From positions 1 through 11,543 of the forward strand of contig VXZF01000327.1 in NCBI GenBank assembly GCA_009845645.1: a stretch of DNA of 11,543 bases, written 5' to 3'. Numbering within the stretch: the stretch's first letter is position 1; each line of letters starts with the position of its first letter. Made by a program: the position numbers and the translations under genes. The notes beneath the pieces are model-generated. The model made no database searches, was not told the origin of the DNA, and was given only the letters and a program-made list of their open reading frames with translations. Below, piece by piece: positions 1 to 7,718 of this stretch. The DNA comes from Gemmatimonadota bacterium. Lineage in GTDB: Bacteria > Latescibacterota > UBA2968 > UBA8231.

Positions 1-100
<100 letters not shown>

Positions 101-109
101 ACGCATTCA

Positions 110-1327
110 ATGAAGGTGTTGCGAGATCTGCTCGATCAGGCCGAGCCTCTTTTTCACAAGGGGGGACGGCTGGAAAAGTTCTACGCTCTATACGAGGCAG
201 CCGATACATTTTTATATACGCCTGGTCGCGTGACTGAGGGGCCGACGCACGTGCGCGACGGCATTGACCTCAAGCGCACCATGATTACGGTCGTCGCCGC
301 GCTCGTTCCCTGCATTTTCATGGCGATGTGGAACACGGGCTATCAGATCAACTTAGCTATGCAGCAGATGGGGGCGACCACGACGGGCGAATGGCGCGGG
401 ATAATCATCGACATCCTCGGCATCGGCTACAATCCCGGTAACCCGTTGGCCAACGTATTTCACGGTTTCCTCTATTTTTTTCCGGTCTTTTTGGTGTGCA
501 ATATGGTGGGTGGTCTGTGGGAAGGGCTTTTTGCGATGGTCCGCAAGCACGAAATCAACGAGGGCTTCTTGGTCACGGGCATGCTCTTTCCCTTGACCCT
601 GCCGCCGACGATTCCCCTGTGGCAGGTGGCCATCGGCATTAGTTTCGGCGTGGTGATAGGTAAAGAGGTCTTCGGCGGCACCGGCAAGAATTTCCTCAAT
701 CCAGCGCTGACCGGGCGGGCTTTCCTCTATTTTGCGTATCCCGTCGAGATCACTGGCGATGCGGTCTGGGTCGCGGTCGATGGCTTTACGTACGCTACCC
801 CGCTAGGGGCTGCTGCGGCCGACGGCATGGTGGCCGTTACCGATACGGTGACTTGGATGCAGGCCTTCTTGGGCACGATCCCCGGGTCCATGGGCGAAAC
901 ATCGACCATAGCCTGTCTGATCGGCGCAGCCATCCTCATCGCAACTAGGGTCGGCTCTTGGCAAATCATCGTCAGTATGACGGTGGCCACGGTAGTATGC
1001 GCCGAATTGCTGTACGCGATTGGCAGCGATACCAACCCGATGTTCCAGATGAACGCGGCTTGGCATTTGGTGCTAGGCGGGTATGCCTTTGGCTGCGTCT
1101 ATATGGCGACGGATCCGGTGTCGGCGACCATGACCCCGGCCGGCCGTTGGGCGTACGGGGCGCTCATAGGGTTTATGACCGTGCTGATCCGCGTGATCAA
1201 CCCGGCCTTTCCCGAAGGCGTAATGCTGGCCATTCTCTTTGGCAATGTCTTCGCGCCCGCGATCGACTACGTGGCAATACAAGCCAACATCAAGCGCAGG
1301 CTGGCCCGCACCGCCGTCAGTTCTTAG
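110..1327 (+). CDS. nqrB: NqrB: Na+-NQR subunit B, FMN- and riboflavin-binding membrane subunit
   Basis: A 405-residue multi-pass membrane protein, close to the roughly 415 residues of Vibrio NqrB. NqrB is the central Na+-translocating subunit: it carries one covalent FMN and passes electrons towards quinone. Conserved blocks are a VGGLWE segment (133-138) with the Gly pair tied to quinone/korormicin binding in Vibrio, RKHEINEGF (145-153), [12 protein letters not shown] (189-200), PGSMGETS (258-265), MATDPVSA (332-339) and [11 protein letters not shown] (369-379). The covalent FMN site is expected at Thr230 in 'DGFTYAT' (224-230). That motif has Tyr where Vibrio has Gly (DGYSGAT), which is noted as a finding. 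The ATG at 110 is preceded by AGAAGGA (91-97), at a rather long spacing. The C-terminus (NIKRRLAR) is typical of the family. The gene lies between nqrA and nqrC and its stop overlaps the nqrC Shine-Dalgarno. Confidence 0.97.
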   Translation: MKVLRDLLDQAEPLFHKGGRLEKFYALYEAADTFLYTPGRVTEGPTHVRDGIDLKRTMITVVAALVPCIFMAMWNTGYQINLAMQQMGATTTGEWRGIIIDILGIGYNPGNPLANVFHGFLYFFPVFLVCNMVGGLWEGLFAMVRKHEINEGFLVTGMLFPLTLPPTIPLWQVAIGISFGVVIGKEVFGGTGKNFLNPALTGRAFLYFAYPVEITGDAVWVAVDGFTYATPLGAAAADGMVAVTDTVTWMQAFLGTIPGSMGETSTIACLIGAAILIATRVGSWQIIVSMTVATVVCAELLYAIGSDTNPMFQMNAAWHLVLGGYAFGCVYMATDPVSATMTPAGRWAYGALIGFMTVLIRVINPAFPEGVMLAILFGNVFAPAIDYVAIQANIKRRLARTAVSS

Positions 1328-1331
1328 GAGA
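1326..1331 (+). promoter_or_regulatory. Ribosome binding site of nqrC, overlapping the nqrB stop
   Basis: AGGAGA lies at 1326-1331 and includes two bases of the nqrB TAG stop. It sits 10 bases before the GTG at 1342. The nqrC frame is open far upstream (to about 958) inside nqrB, so this site decides the start: only initiation at 1342 gives the short N-terminus and membrane anchor expected for NqrC. The overlap suggests translational coupling between nqrB and nqrC. Confidence 0.7.
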
Positions 1332-1341
1332 GATAGACAAA

Positions 1342-2133
1342 GTGGCTAACGATTCGGTAGGTAGAACATTCGGCGTGGCGCTCGGCGTTTGCCTCGTCTG
1401 CTCGGTGCTGGTATCGGCGGCCGCGGTGTCGCTACGGCCGACCCAAGCGGTCAACAAGACGCTCGACAAGAAGCGCAATATTCTGATGGCCGCGGGTCTG
1501 CTGAAGTCCGGCGAGGTCGCCAGCGGCGAGCGCATCGATGAGTTGTACCAAAATATAAATACCCGCGTCGTCGATTTGGCGACCGGAGAATACGTCGATG
1601 GCGTTGACCCGATTGCGTACGACCAACGGCGGGCAGCCAAGGACCCGGCGCAGAGCGAGTTGGTTCCGGCCGATGTGGACATCGCTAACGTCAAGCGCCG
1701 CGCGCTCCATGCCTCGGTGTACTTGGTCTCGCAAAAGGGCAAGATCAAAAAGGTCATCTTGCCCGTCCACGGCTTAGGACTGTGGTCAACGCTCTACGGC
1801 TTTGTGGCCCTCGATGCTAGGGACCTCAATACCGTTCGCGGGCTGGTGTACTACGAGCACGCCGAGACTCCGGGTTTGGGGGGTGAGGTCGATAACCCGA
1901 GTTGGAAGGCCCTGTGGGACGGCAAAAAGGCCTTTGATGAAAGCGGTGCCGTGCGCATCGAGGTGATCAGGGGCAAGGTCGTGCAGGGACGGCCCGAAAC
2001 CCAGTATCAGGTCGATGGGCTGTCGGGTGCCACCATTACCTCGCGCGGCGTCCGGGACATGCTGCGCTACTGGCTGGGTGCGGAAGCTTTTGGGCCGTAT
2101 CTGGCCAAGCTCAAAGAACGAGGAGTTAGTTAA
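1342..2133 (+). CDS. nqrC: NqrC: Na+-NQR subunit C, covalent FMN subunit
   Basis: A 263-residue protein read from a GTG start. NqrC has one N-terminal membrane anchor and a periplasmic FMN-binding domain, and transfers electrons from the NqrD/E Fe-S centre to NqrB. A short N-terminus (ANDSVGRTFG) leads into a hydrophobic anchor at about residues 9-31 (GVCLVCSVLVSAAAVSL), matching the start of Vibrio NqrC (257 residues). The flavinylation motif is intact: DGLSGAT at 225-231, with Thr231 as the expected phosphoester-linked FMN residue. Other family features are HGLGLWSTLYGF (143-154), the segment with EHAETPGLGGEV (172-183), and the C-terminal LRYWLG helix. The stop TAA directly abuts the nqrD ATG. 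Covalent FMN loading needs an ApbE-type flavin transferase, which is not encoded here. Confidence 0.96.
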   Translation: MANDSVGRTFGVALGVCLVCSVLVSAAAVSLRPTQAVNKTLDKKRNILMAAGLLKSGEVASGERIDELYQNINTRVVDLATGEYVDGVDPIAYDQRRAAKDPAQSELVPADVDIANVKRRALHASVYLVSQKGKIKKVILPVHGLGLWSTLYGFVALDARDLNTVRGLVYYEHAETPGLGGEVDNPSWKALWDGKKAFDESGAVRIEVIRGKVVQGRPETQYQVDGLSGATITSRGVRDMLRYWLGAEAFGPYLAKLKERGVS

Positions 2134-2757
2134 ATGGCTGACAAACCAAGAGACGTCCTCTTCAGGCCGCTCTTTGACTCCAATCCCATTGCCTTGCTGA
2201 GCCTCGGCATATGCTCGGCCCTAGCGGTGACGACCAAGTTGGAAACCACCGTCACCATGTGCTTGGCGGTCATTTTCGTGCTCTGTTGTTCCAACATGGC
2301 CGTCAGCTTGATTCGCAACTTTATCCCGGCTAATATCCGCATTATCGTGCAGATGACGATCATCGCCTCGCTGGTGATTATCGTCGATCAATTCCTGCGC
2401 GCCTATGCCTTTGATATTAGCAAACAGCTCTCGGTCTTCGTCGGCCTGATTATCACCAACTGCATTATCATGGGGCGGGCCGAGGCTTTCGCCTCGCAGA
2501 ACGGCCCTGGGCTGAGCTTTCTCGACGGTTTGGGCAATGCCTTGGGCTACAGCGTCATTCTGCTGGTCGTCGGCATATTGCGCGAGCTATTCGGATCGGG
2601 TTCGCTGTTTGGAGTACCAATGTTTGCATTGGCCGCCGAGGGGGGTTGGTACGCGCCCAATGGCCTAATGCTCTTGCCGCCGAGTGCGTTTTTCATCATT
2701 GGCTTGTTTATATGGGCGCTCAGGAGTTGGAAGAGCGATCAGGTCGAGGAGGAATAA
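2134..2757 (+). CDS. nqrD: NqrD: Na+-NQR subunit D, integral membrane, Fe-S ligand
   Basis: A 207-residue, very hydrophobic protein with about six membrane segments (roughly 18-34, 39-56, 68-88, 99-113, 137-152, 181-197). It belongs to the NqrDE/RnfAE family. NqrD and NqrE form an inverted-topology pair that holds an intramembrane iron-sulfur centre between NqrF and NqrC. The two expected ligands are present: Cys27 in LGICSAL and Cys110 in [13 protein letters not shown], the equivalents of Vibrio Cys29 and Cys112. The segment [12 protein letters not shown] (129-140) and the LRELFGSG block (149-156) are family hallmarks. The ATG follows the nqrC stop with no gap, and AGGAG at 2121-2125 inside the end of nqrC serves as its Shine-Dalgarno. 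An acidic tail (QVEEE) ends the protein. Confidence 0.97.
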   Translation: MADKPRDVLFRPLFDSNPIALLSLGICSALAVTTKLETTVTMCLAVIFVLCCSNMAVSLIRNFIPANIRIIVQMTIIASLVIIVDQFLRAYAFDISKQLSVFVGLIITNCIIMGRAEAFASQNGPGLSFLDGLGNALGYSVILLVVGILRELFGSGSLFGVPMFALAAEGGWYAPNGLMLLPPSAFFIIGLFIWALRSWKSDQVEEE

Positions 2758-2763
2758 CCGAAC

Positions 2764-3375
2764 ATGGTAGAAGCCTATCTGAGCATATTTATGAAGTCCG
2801 TGTTCGTCGAGAACATGGCGCTGGCCTTCTTTTTGGGGATGTGTACTTTTCTAGCGGTCTCCAAGGAGGTGCCGACGGCGTTTGGGCTTGGGATCGCCGT
2901 AGTCGTGGTACAGACGGTTACGGTCCCAGCCAACAACCTAATCTACCAGTACCTGCTCAAGGAAGACGCTCTAGCGTGGGCGGGCTTGAGTGGGGTAGAT
3001 CTGACCTTTGTGGGGCTGATTAGCTACATCGGCATCATCGCCGCGATGGTGCAGATTCTCGAGATGTTTCTCGACAAGTTCGTGCCGGCCCTCTACAATG
3101 CGCTGGGCATTTTCTTGCCCTTGATTACCGTCAATTGCGCGATCTTAGGCGGTTCGCTGTTCATGGTCGAGCGCGACTACAACCTCGGCGAGAGCGTGGT
3201 CTTTGGCTTTGGTTCCGGCTTCGGTTGGGCGCTGGCTATCGTCGCGCTGGCGGGCATCCGCGAGAAAATGAAGTACAGCGACGTGCCCCCAGGGCTACGC
3301 GGCCTCGGGATCACCTTCATTACGGTGGGTCTGATGTCTTTGGCCTTTATGTCCTTTTCCGGTATTCAGCTATAG
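2764..3375 (+). CDS. nqrE: NqrE: Na+-NQR subunit E, integral membrane, Fe-S ligand
   Basis: A 203-residue membrane protein of the NqrDE/RnfAE family, paralogous to NqrD and acting as its partner around the intramembrane metal centre. About six membrane segments are visible (roughly 12-33, 37-55, 79-98, 113-133, 145-165, 180-200). Hallmarks are [20 protein letters not shown] (residues 15-34) with ligand Cys27, and the [12 protein letters not shown] block (119-130) with ligand Cys125, the equivalents of Vibrio Cys26 and Cys120. The segment ALAGIREKM (161-169) before the last helix is also characteristic. A strong Shine-Dalgarno, GAGGAGGAA (2746-2754), within the end of nqrD precedes the ATG by 9 bases. 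Length is close to the usual 198 residues. Confidence 0.97.
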   Translation: MVEAYLSIFMKSVFVENMALAFFLGMCTFLAVSKEVPTAFGLGIAVVVVQTVTVPANNLIYQYLLKEDALAWAGLSGVDLTFVGLISYIGIIAAMVQILEMFLDKFVPALYNALGIFLPLITVNCAILGGSLFMVERDYNLGESVVFGFGSGFGWALAIVALAGIREKMKYSDVPPGLRGLGITFITVGLMSLAFMSFSGIQL

Positions 3376-3391
3376 AAGGAAAGAGCGTCTT

Positions 3392-4630
3392 ATGACTGAA
3401 GTTATTTCCGGCGTCGGCATGTTCACCGGCGTAGTGCTGGCCTTGGTAACCATAATCTTGGTAGCCCGCTCCCGGCTGGTGCCCAGCGGCAACGTGCGGA
3501 TTCTCATCAACGACGACGAGAGCAAGGCTCTCTCCGTTCCAGCAGGGGGCAAGCTGCTCAACGTGCTGGCCGACAACAAGGTCTTCGTGTCTTCGGCCTG
3601 CGGCGGCGGCGGCACCTGCGCCCAATGTAAGGTGAATATCTACGAGGGTGGTGGCGATATCTTGTCAACCGAGACCAGCCACATTACCAAGCGCGAGGCG
3701 CGCGAGGGCGTGCGGCTGTCCTGTCAGGTCAACGTCAAGCAAGACATGAAGATCGAAGTGCCGCCCGAAGTGTTCTCGGTCAAGAAGTGGGAGTGCGAAG
3801 TCGTCTCCAATGACAACGTGGCGACCTTTATAAAAGAATTTGTCGTCAAGCTTCCCGAGGGCGAAACGCTGGATTTCCAGCCCGGCGGCTTTATCCAGAT
3901 CGAAGTGCCGCCCTTTGAGTGCGACTTCAAGGATTTTGAGGCCATTGACGAGCGCTTCCACCCCGATTGGGATCGCTTCAATGTCTGGGACTTCAAGCTC
4001 GTCAATACCGAGCCCGTCTTCCGCGCCTATTCAATGGCCAATCACCCGGCCGAGGGCGACATCATCATGCTCAACATCCGCATCGCCACCCCGCCACCCG
4101 ACCGCGAAAAGGGCGGCTGGATGGACGTGCCGCCCGGCATCGCTTCTTCCTATGTGTTCAGCCGCAAGCCGGGCGACATGGTGACGATCTCGGGTCCGTT
4201 CGGCGAATTTTTCATTCAGGAAACCGACCGCGAGATGGTCTATATCGGCGGTGGCGCGGGCATGGCACCTCTGCGCTCGCATCTATACCATCTCTTCCAC
4301 ACGCTCAAGACGGGGCGCAAGGTGTCCTATTGGTACGGGGCGCGCAATCCCAACGAGGTCTTCTACGAGGATCACTTCCGCAAAATCGAAGAGGAGTTTC
4401 CCAACTTCACCTTCCACATCGCCATGTCCGAGCCGCGGCCAGAGGACAATTGGGACGGCTATGTGGGCTTTATTCACCAGGTGGTGCACGACCATTATCT
4501 CAAGGATCATCCCGCCCCTGAAGACGTTGAATACTACCTGTGCGGCCCACCGTTGATGCTCCAATCCGCGCTTGGGATGCTCGACGATCTAGGTATCGAA
4601 GAGGAAATGATCCGCTTCGACGAGTTTTAA
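3392..4630 (+). CDS. nqrF: NqrF: Na+-NQR subunit F, NADH dehydrogenase with FAD and 2Fe-2S
   Basis: A 412-residue protein (family usually about 408) that oxidises NADH and feeds electrons into the complex. Residues about 5-26 form the N-terminal membrane anchor. Residues about 35-125 are a ferredoxin-like domain with a 2Fe-2S cluster bound by Cys70, Cys76, Cys79 ([10 protein letters not shown]) and Cys111. Residues about 130-280 are the FAD domain with the RAYSMAN motif (211-217). Residues about 281-412 are the NADH domain with [12 protein letters not shown] (286-297) and CGPPLM (384-389), ending in an acidic-aromatic FDEF tail. The ATG has AAGGAAAG (3377-3384) upstream. The gene closes the catalytic nqr set and is followed 17 bases later by nqrM. 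Confidence 0.98.
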   Translation: MTEVISGVGMFTGVVLALVTIILVARSRLVPSGNVRILINDDESKALSVPAGGKLLNVLADNKVFVSSACGGGGTCAQCKVNIYEGGGDILSTETSHITKREAREGVRLSCQVNVKQDMKIEVPPEVFSVKKWECEVVSNDNVATFIKEFVVKLPEGETLDFQPGGFIQIEVPPFECDFKDFEAIDERFHPDWDRFNVWDFKLVNTEPVFRAYSMANHPAEGDIIMLNIRIATPPPDREKGGWMDVPPGIASSYVFSRKPGDMVTISGPFGEFFIQETDREMVYIGGGAGMAPLRSHLYHLFHTLKTGRKVSYWYGARNPNEVFYEDHFRKIEEEFPNFTFHIAMSEPRPEDNWDGYVGFIHQVVHDHYLKDHPAPEDVEYYLCGPPLMLQSALGMLDDLGIEEEMIRFDEF

Positions 4631-4633
4631 GTC

Positions 4634-4640
4634 GGGAGGA
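4634..4640 (+). promoter_or_regulatory. Ribosome binding site of nqrM
   Basis: GGGAGGA at 4634-4640 lies 7 bases before the ATG at 4648. A second ATG at 4641 opens another frame that runs unbroken to 5159, but it touches the end of this site and so cannot use it. Spacing therefore selects 4648, the NqrM frame. Confidence 0.65.
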
Positions 4641-4647
4641 ATGCAGG

Positions 4648-4851
4648 ATGACTATAAGCACGCTTATTGCCGCTTTCGCTGTTTTTGGGCTAATCATGGC
4701 CGCCATGGCCGTCGGCGTGATCTTCAGCAATCGTCGCCTCCAAGGCTCGTGTGGAGGGCTGGGCACTATGCGCGATGCGTTGGGCGAGCCTATGTGCGAG
4801 TGCGGTCAGGCTCCCGGCTCGTGTGGAGAAGCCGAGTCGAAGACGAACTGA
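4648..4851 (+). CDS. nqrM: NqrM: Na+-NQR maturation protein (DUF539), small cysteine-rich membrane protein
   Basis: A 67-residue protein with one N-terminal membrane helix (about 4-26, including VFGLIMAAMAVGVIF) and a short cytoplasmic tail with four cysteines: Cys35 in the family signature GSCGGLG (33-39), Cys50 and Cys52 in MCEC, and Cys59 in GSCG. NqrM is encoded downstream of nqrF in many bacteria. In Vibrio it is required to assemble a functional Na+-NQR, with a proposed role in delivering iron to the NqrD/NqrE cysteine site; the GSCGGLG-type cysteine is the important one. The usual C-terminus ends VCDC..PC..K; here the tail is a little longer and ends in GSCGEAESKTN. Two identical 13-base segments encode the two GSCG motifs. 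It is the last gene before the terminator at 4876-4904. Confidence 0.92.
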   Translation: MTISTLIAAFAVFGLIMAAMAVGVIFSNRRLQGSCGGLGTMRDALGEPMCECGQAPGSCGEAESKTN

Positions 4852-4876
4852 GCACTGTCGGCAGTTTTGATATAGC
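4848..4876 (+). promoter_or_regulatory. Weak candidate promoter for atpZ (extended -10 type)
   Basis: TG-A-TATAGC (4868-4876) resembles an extended -10 element (4/6 match to TATAAT plus the upstream TG). With a 17-base spacer, CTGAGC at 4848-4853 would be a poor -35 (3/6). Transcription would begin near 4883, inside the terminator hairpin, so such a transcript would lack the hairpin's 5' arm. This is inference from consensus matching only; the match could be chance. Confidence 0.22.
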
Positions 4877-4904
4877 GGCGGGCGGTGGTCCGCCGTTTTT
4901 CTTT
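4875..4904 (+). terminator. Intrinsic terminator after the nqr operon
   Basis: CGGCGG (4876-4881) pairs perfectly with CCGCCG (4890-4895) across an 8-base loop. An alternative fold pairs GGCGG (4881-4885) with CCGCC (4890-4894) across a 4-base loop. The stem is followed at once by TTTTTCTTT (4896-4904). A GC-only stem with an adjacent T-tract is the classic Rho-independent form. It ends 24 bases of untranslated spacer after nqrM and stops only 12 bases before the atpZ ATG. Confidence 0.72.
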
Positions 4905-4916
4905 ACTCGTAGAAAT

Positions 4917-5159
4917 ATGGTCGCCAAAAAAAAGACCGGGGCGTATGCCGAGATCGGCCCTTACGTCAGTCTGGGAATTCAATTCGCGGCGACGATCCTG
5001 ATCTTTGTGTTTCTCGGCTGGTGGCTCGACGACAACTTTGCAACTACGCCACTCTTTCTCGTATTGGGCACCCTGCTCGGCGCGGGGGGTGGATTTTACA
5101 AACTCTATCGGACGCTGATGGACTTAGATGAGCGACGCAAGCGGGAGGACGGACCGTGA
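4917..5159 (+). CDS. atpZ: AtpZ: small membrane protein of ATP synthase operon (AtpZ / ATPase_gene1 family)
   Basis: An 80-residue protein with a basic N-terminus (MVAKKKTG), two membrane helices (about 17-36 and 44-62) and a charged C-terminal tail. The conserved pattern is GIQFAATILIFVFLGWWLDD (20-39), then PLFLVLGTLLGAGGGFYKLYR, which is the signature of the AtpZ family found just upstream of atpI/atpB. AtpZ, with AtpI, has been linked to ATP synthase assembly and to Mg2+/Ca2+ supply in Bacillus; its role here is inferred from family and position. The ATG at 4917 has no recognisable Shine-Dalgarno, and the nqr terminator ends 12 bases before it. The reading frame is open upstream to 4641, but that part overlaps nqrM and the terminator and looks non-coding. 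The stop overlaps the next gene's start by 3 bases. Confidence 0.85.
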   Translation: MVAKKKTGAYAEIGPYVSLGIQFAATILIFVFLGWWLDDNFATTPLFLVLGTLLGAGGGFYKLYRTLMDLDERRKREDGP

Positions 5160-5446
5160 ATTGGGACAGCATCGCCGCTGGCTTGGTGGTCGCCGGGATC
5201 AACGGCGCGCTCGCGCTGGCGGCAATTCGCTGGGGATGGGGCAAGGGCATGCAGACCTTTATAATCGCCTTTTTCGGGGGGATGATCGCGAGGTTGATCG
5301 CGGTAGCTGTCCTGTCGGTAGTGGTGCTCAGATGGGCTGAGATCCATGCCGAAAGTTACTTCGTCGCGCTAGTGGCTGCGTACTTGCTTTTTCTCGCGTT
5401 TGAAATCTTTTACGTACTCAAGCTGCAAGGCCGTTCAAAGCGTTAG
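5156..5446 (+). CDS. AtpI-position small membrane protein of the ATP synthase operon
   Basis: A 96-residue, three-helix membrane protein (about 7-25, 33-58, 67-89) starting with GTG. The start overlaps the atpZ stop (GTGA, 5156-5159) and is served by GGGAGGA (5143-5149), 6 bases upstream, implying coupled translation. Position between atpZ and atpB fits the atpI slot; AtpI helps assemble the c-ring. It is shorter than E. coli AtpI, and I cannot confirm the family by eye. Two charged residues sit in predicted helices: Arg46 (GGMIARLIAV) in helix 2 and Glu83 (LAFEIFYVL) in helix 3. The three-helix build with a buried Arg also recalls AtpR of N-type ATPase operons, a possible alternative family. 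An AT-rich gap with a candidate promoter follows. Confidence 0.7.
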   Translation: MNWDSIAAGLVVAGINGALALAAIRWGWGKGMQTFIIAFFGGMIARLIAVAVLSVVVLRWAEIHAESYFVALVAAYLLFLAFEIFYVLKLQGRSKR

Positions 5447-5462
5447 AAGCGCCCGCTAGGTA

Positions 5463-5491
5463 TTGACAGAAATTTACGGCCTAATTAATTT
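5463..5491 (+). promoter_or_regulatory. Candidate promoter upstream of atpB
   Basis: The 105-base gap 5447-5551 contains a perfect -35 hexamer TTGACA (5463-5468). Seventeen bases on is TAATTT (5486-5491), a modest -10 (3/6), within an AT-rich run that includes the palindrome AATTAATT (5483-5490). The AT-richness contrasts sharply with the surrounding GC-rich genes. Transcription would start near 5498, about 50 bases before the atpB ATG. The -35 is convincing; the -10 depends on the host's sigma factor, which is unknown. The rest of the gap shows no gene or strong hairpin. Confidence 0.42.
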
Positions 5492-5551
5492 ATTTGGTTG
5501 GTTACTGCGACAGATTCCCCTCCTATTTTTGGATATTTCACAAGGCAGTAA

Positions 5552-6642
<1,091 letters not shown>

Positions 6643-6652
6643 CGCAAACGCT

Positions 6653-7144
6653 ATGTTACTCGATCCCCATGCGGGGCTCATAATATGGACAATCATCACC
6701 TTTTTGGTGGTGCTTTTCGTCCTCAAAAAATTCGCTTGGCCTCACCTTTTGGCGGCCCTCGACGAACGCGAGAAACGCATCAGCGACGCGATCGCCGCGG
6801 CTGAGCAGGCGCGCCAAGAGGCCGAAGAGGTCTTGCGCGAGCATCGGCAGAAGCTCGCCGCCGCCGATGAAGAGGCGCGACAGGTCGTCGCCGAGGCCCG
6901 CGAGGCTGGGGCGAACGTGCGGCAGACAATCGTCTCGCAAGCGCGGGAAGAGGCGGAGCGGATGCTCGACCAAGCGCGGACCAGTATCGAAAGCGAGAAG
7001 CGCGCTGCCATCGCCGAGCTGCGCCGCGAGACGGCCCATCTCGCGGTTCAGGCCGCTGGTGCGCTAATCGACGCGAATTTGGACGACGAGAAAAACCGCG
7101 GCCTCGTCGACGACTTTATAGCTAGAATTCCCGAATCCAATTGA
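6653..7144 (+). CDS. atpF: ATP synthase Fo subunit b (peripheral stalk)
   Basis: A 163-residue protein with one N-terminal membrane helix (about 8-25, GLIIWTIITFLVVLFVL). It is followed by the conserved KKFAWPHLLAALDEREKRI (25-43) and a long charged, Ala-rich coiled coil (about 40-145). It dimerises to form the stator stalk linking subunit a to F1 via delta. Length is normal (about 155-170). Only one b-type gene is present, so a homodimer is expected, not the b/b' pair of photosynthetic bacteria. The ATG lies 10 bases after the atpE stop without an obvious Shine-Dalgarno, so coupling to atpE translation is likely. Confidence 0.95.
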   Translation: MLLDPHAGLIIWTIITFLVVLFVLKKFAWPHLLAALDEREKRISDAIAAAEQARQEAEEVLREHRQKLAAADEEARQVVAEAREAGANVRQTIVSQAREEAERMLDQARTSIESEKRAAIAELRRETAHLAVQAAGALIDANLDDEKNRGLVDDFIARIPESN

Positions 7145-7166
7145 ACGCCATCGCGCGAACAGGACA

Positions 7167-7703
7167 ATGAACGCACCTGAAGTAGTGCGACGCTACGCGG
7201 TTACGCTGCTGGAGGCCGCCGATGAAACGGGCGCGACCACAGCGGTGCAGCGCGACGTCGAGCGGCTTTTGGAGACCGTGCGCCAATCCGGCGAGTTGGC
7301 CGAGTTTTTAGCCAATTCTCTAGCCGATAGCCAAGCGCAAGCCAATGTCCTGCGGGAGCTCTTCAGCGGCAAGGTCGAGGTGCTGACCCTGAATTTTCTC
7401 CGGCTCATGGCTGTCAGGGGCCGCGCCTCTATCATCGGTGCGTCACTCGAAAGTTTTCTCGATCAGGTCGCCGAGCGCGAGGGCATAATCAGTGCTGAGG
7501 TGCGCTCGGCCGTGGCGTTGAGTGAGGAGCAGTGCCAGCGTCTGCGGGAGCGCTTAGAACGCCGCAGCGGCCGCACCGTGCGCTTGGATGTCCAAGTCGA
7601 TGCCAGCCTGCGGGGCGGCGCAATCGTCCGCGTCGGCGACACCGTATTCGACGGCAGTGTGAACACCTATCTAGAGCGCCTACAAGCGCGTCTGGCCGGT
7701 TAG
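7167..7703 (+). CDS. atpH: ATP synthase F1 subunit delta (OSCP-like)
   Basis: A 178-residue soluble protein connecting the b-subunit stalk to the top of the alpha3beta3 hexamer. The N-terminus (MNAPEVVRRYAVTLLEAA) matches the family's opening helix, supporting ATG 7167; AGGA at 7161-7164 is rather close to it. The C-terminal signature is present as GGAIVRVGDTVFDGSVNTYL (140-159), followed by ERLQARL. Length is typical (about 175-185). It lies 22 bases after atpF and 15 bases before atpA. Confidence 0.95.
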   Translation: MNAPEVVRRYAVTLLEAADETGATTAVQRDVERLLETVRQSGELAEFLANSLADSQAQANVLRELFSGKVEVLTLNFLRLMAVRGRASIIGASLESFLDQVAEREGIISAEVRSAVALSEEQCQRLRERLERRSGRTVRLDVQVDASLRGGAIVRVGDTVFDGSVNTYLERLQARLAG

Positions 7704-7708
7704 TCAGT

Positions 7709-7715
7709 AGGAGGA
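7709..7715 (+). promoter_or_regulatory. Ribosome binding site of atpA
   Basis: AGGAGGA at 7709-7715 is a near-perfect anti-16S match, but only 3 bases separate it from ATG 7719. This is the strongest Shine-Dalgarno in the atp operon, consistent with the three-copy alpha subunit. Confidence 0.6.
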
Positions 7716-7718
7716 TTT

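Noticed and set aside
958..1341. An open frame running into nqrC from inside nqrB, which would give a 391-residue protein.
   Set aside because: The added residues are an out-of-frame reading of conserved nqrB; the GTG at 1342 has its own Shine-Dalgarno and gives a canonical NqrC N-terminus.
3598..3613. Run of GGC triplets that looks like a simple repeat.
   Set aside because: It encodes the conserved glycines of the NqrF 2Fe-2S motif, so the repeat is explained by protein sequence.
4854..4865. Small hairpin ACTG-TCGG-CAGT followed by a few T residues just after nqrM.
   Set aside because: A 4-bp stem is too weak to be a terminator; the hairpin at 4876-4895 is much better.
4641..4916. A continuous frame from ATG 4641 through to the end of atpZ, suggesting a longer 172-residue protein.
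   Set aside because: It overlaps nqrM in another frame and crosses the terminator; only the part from 4917 resembles the AtpZ family.
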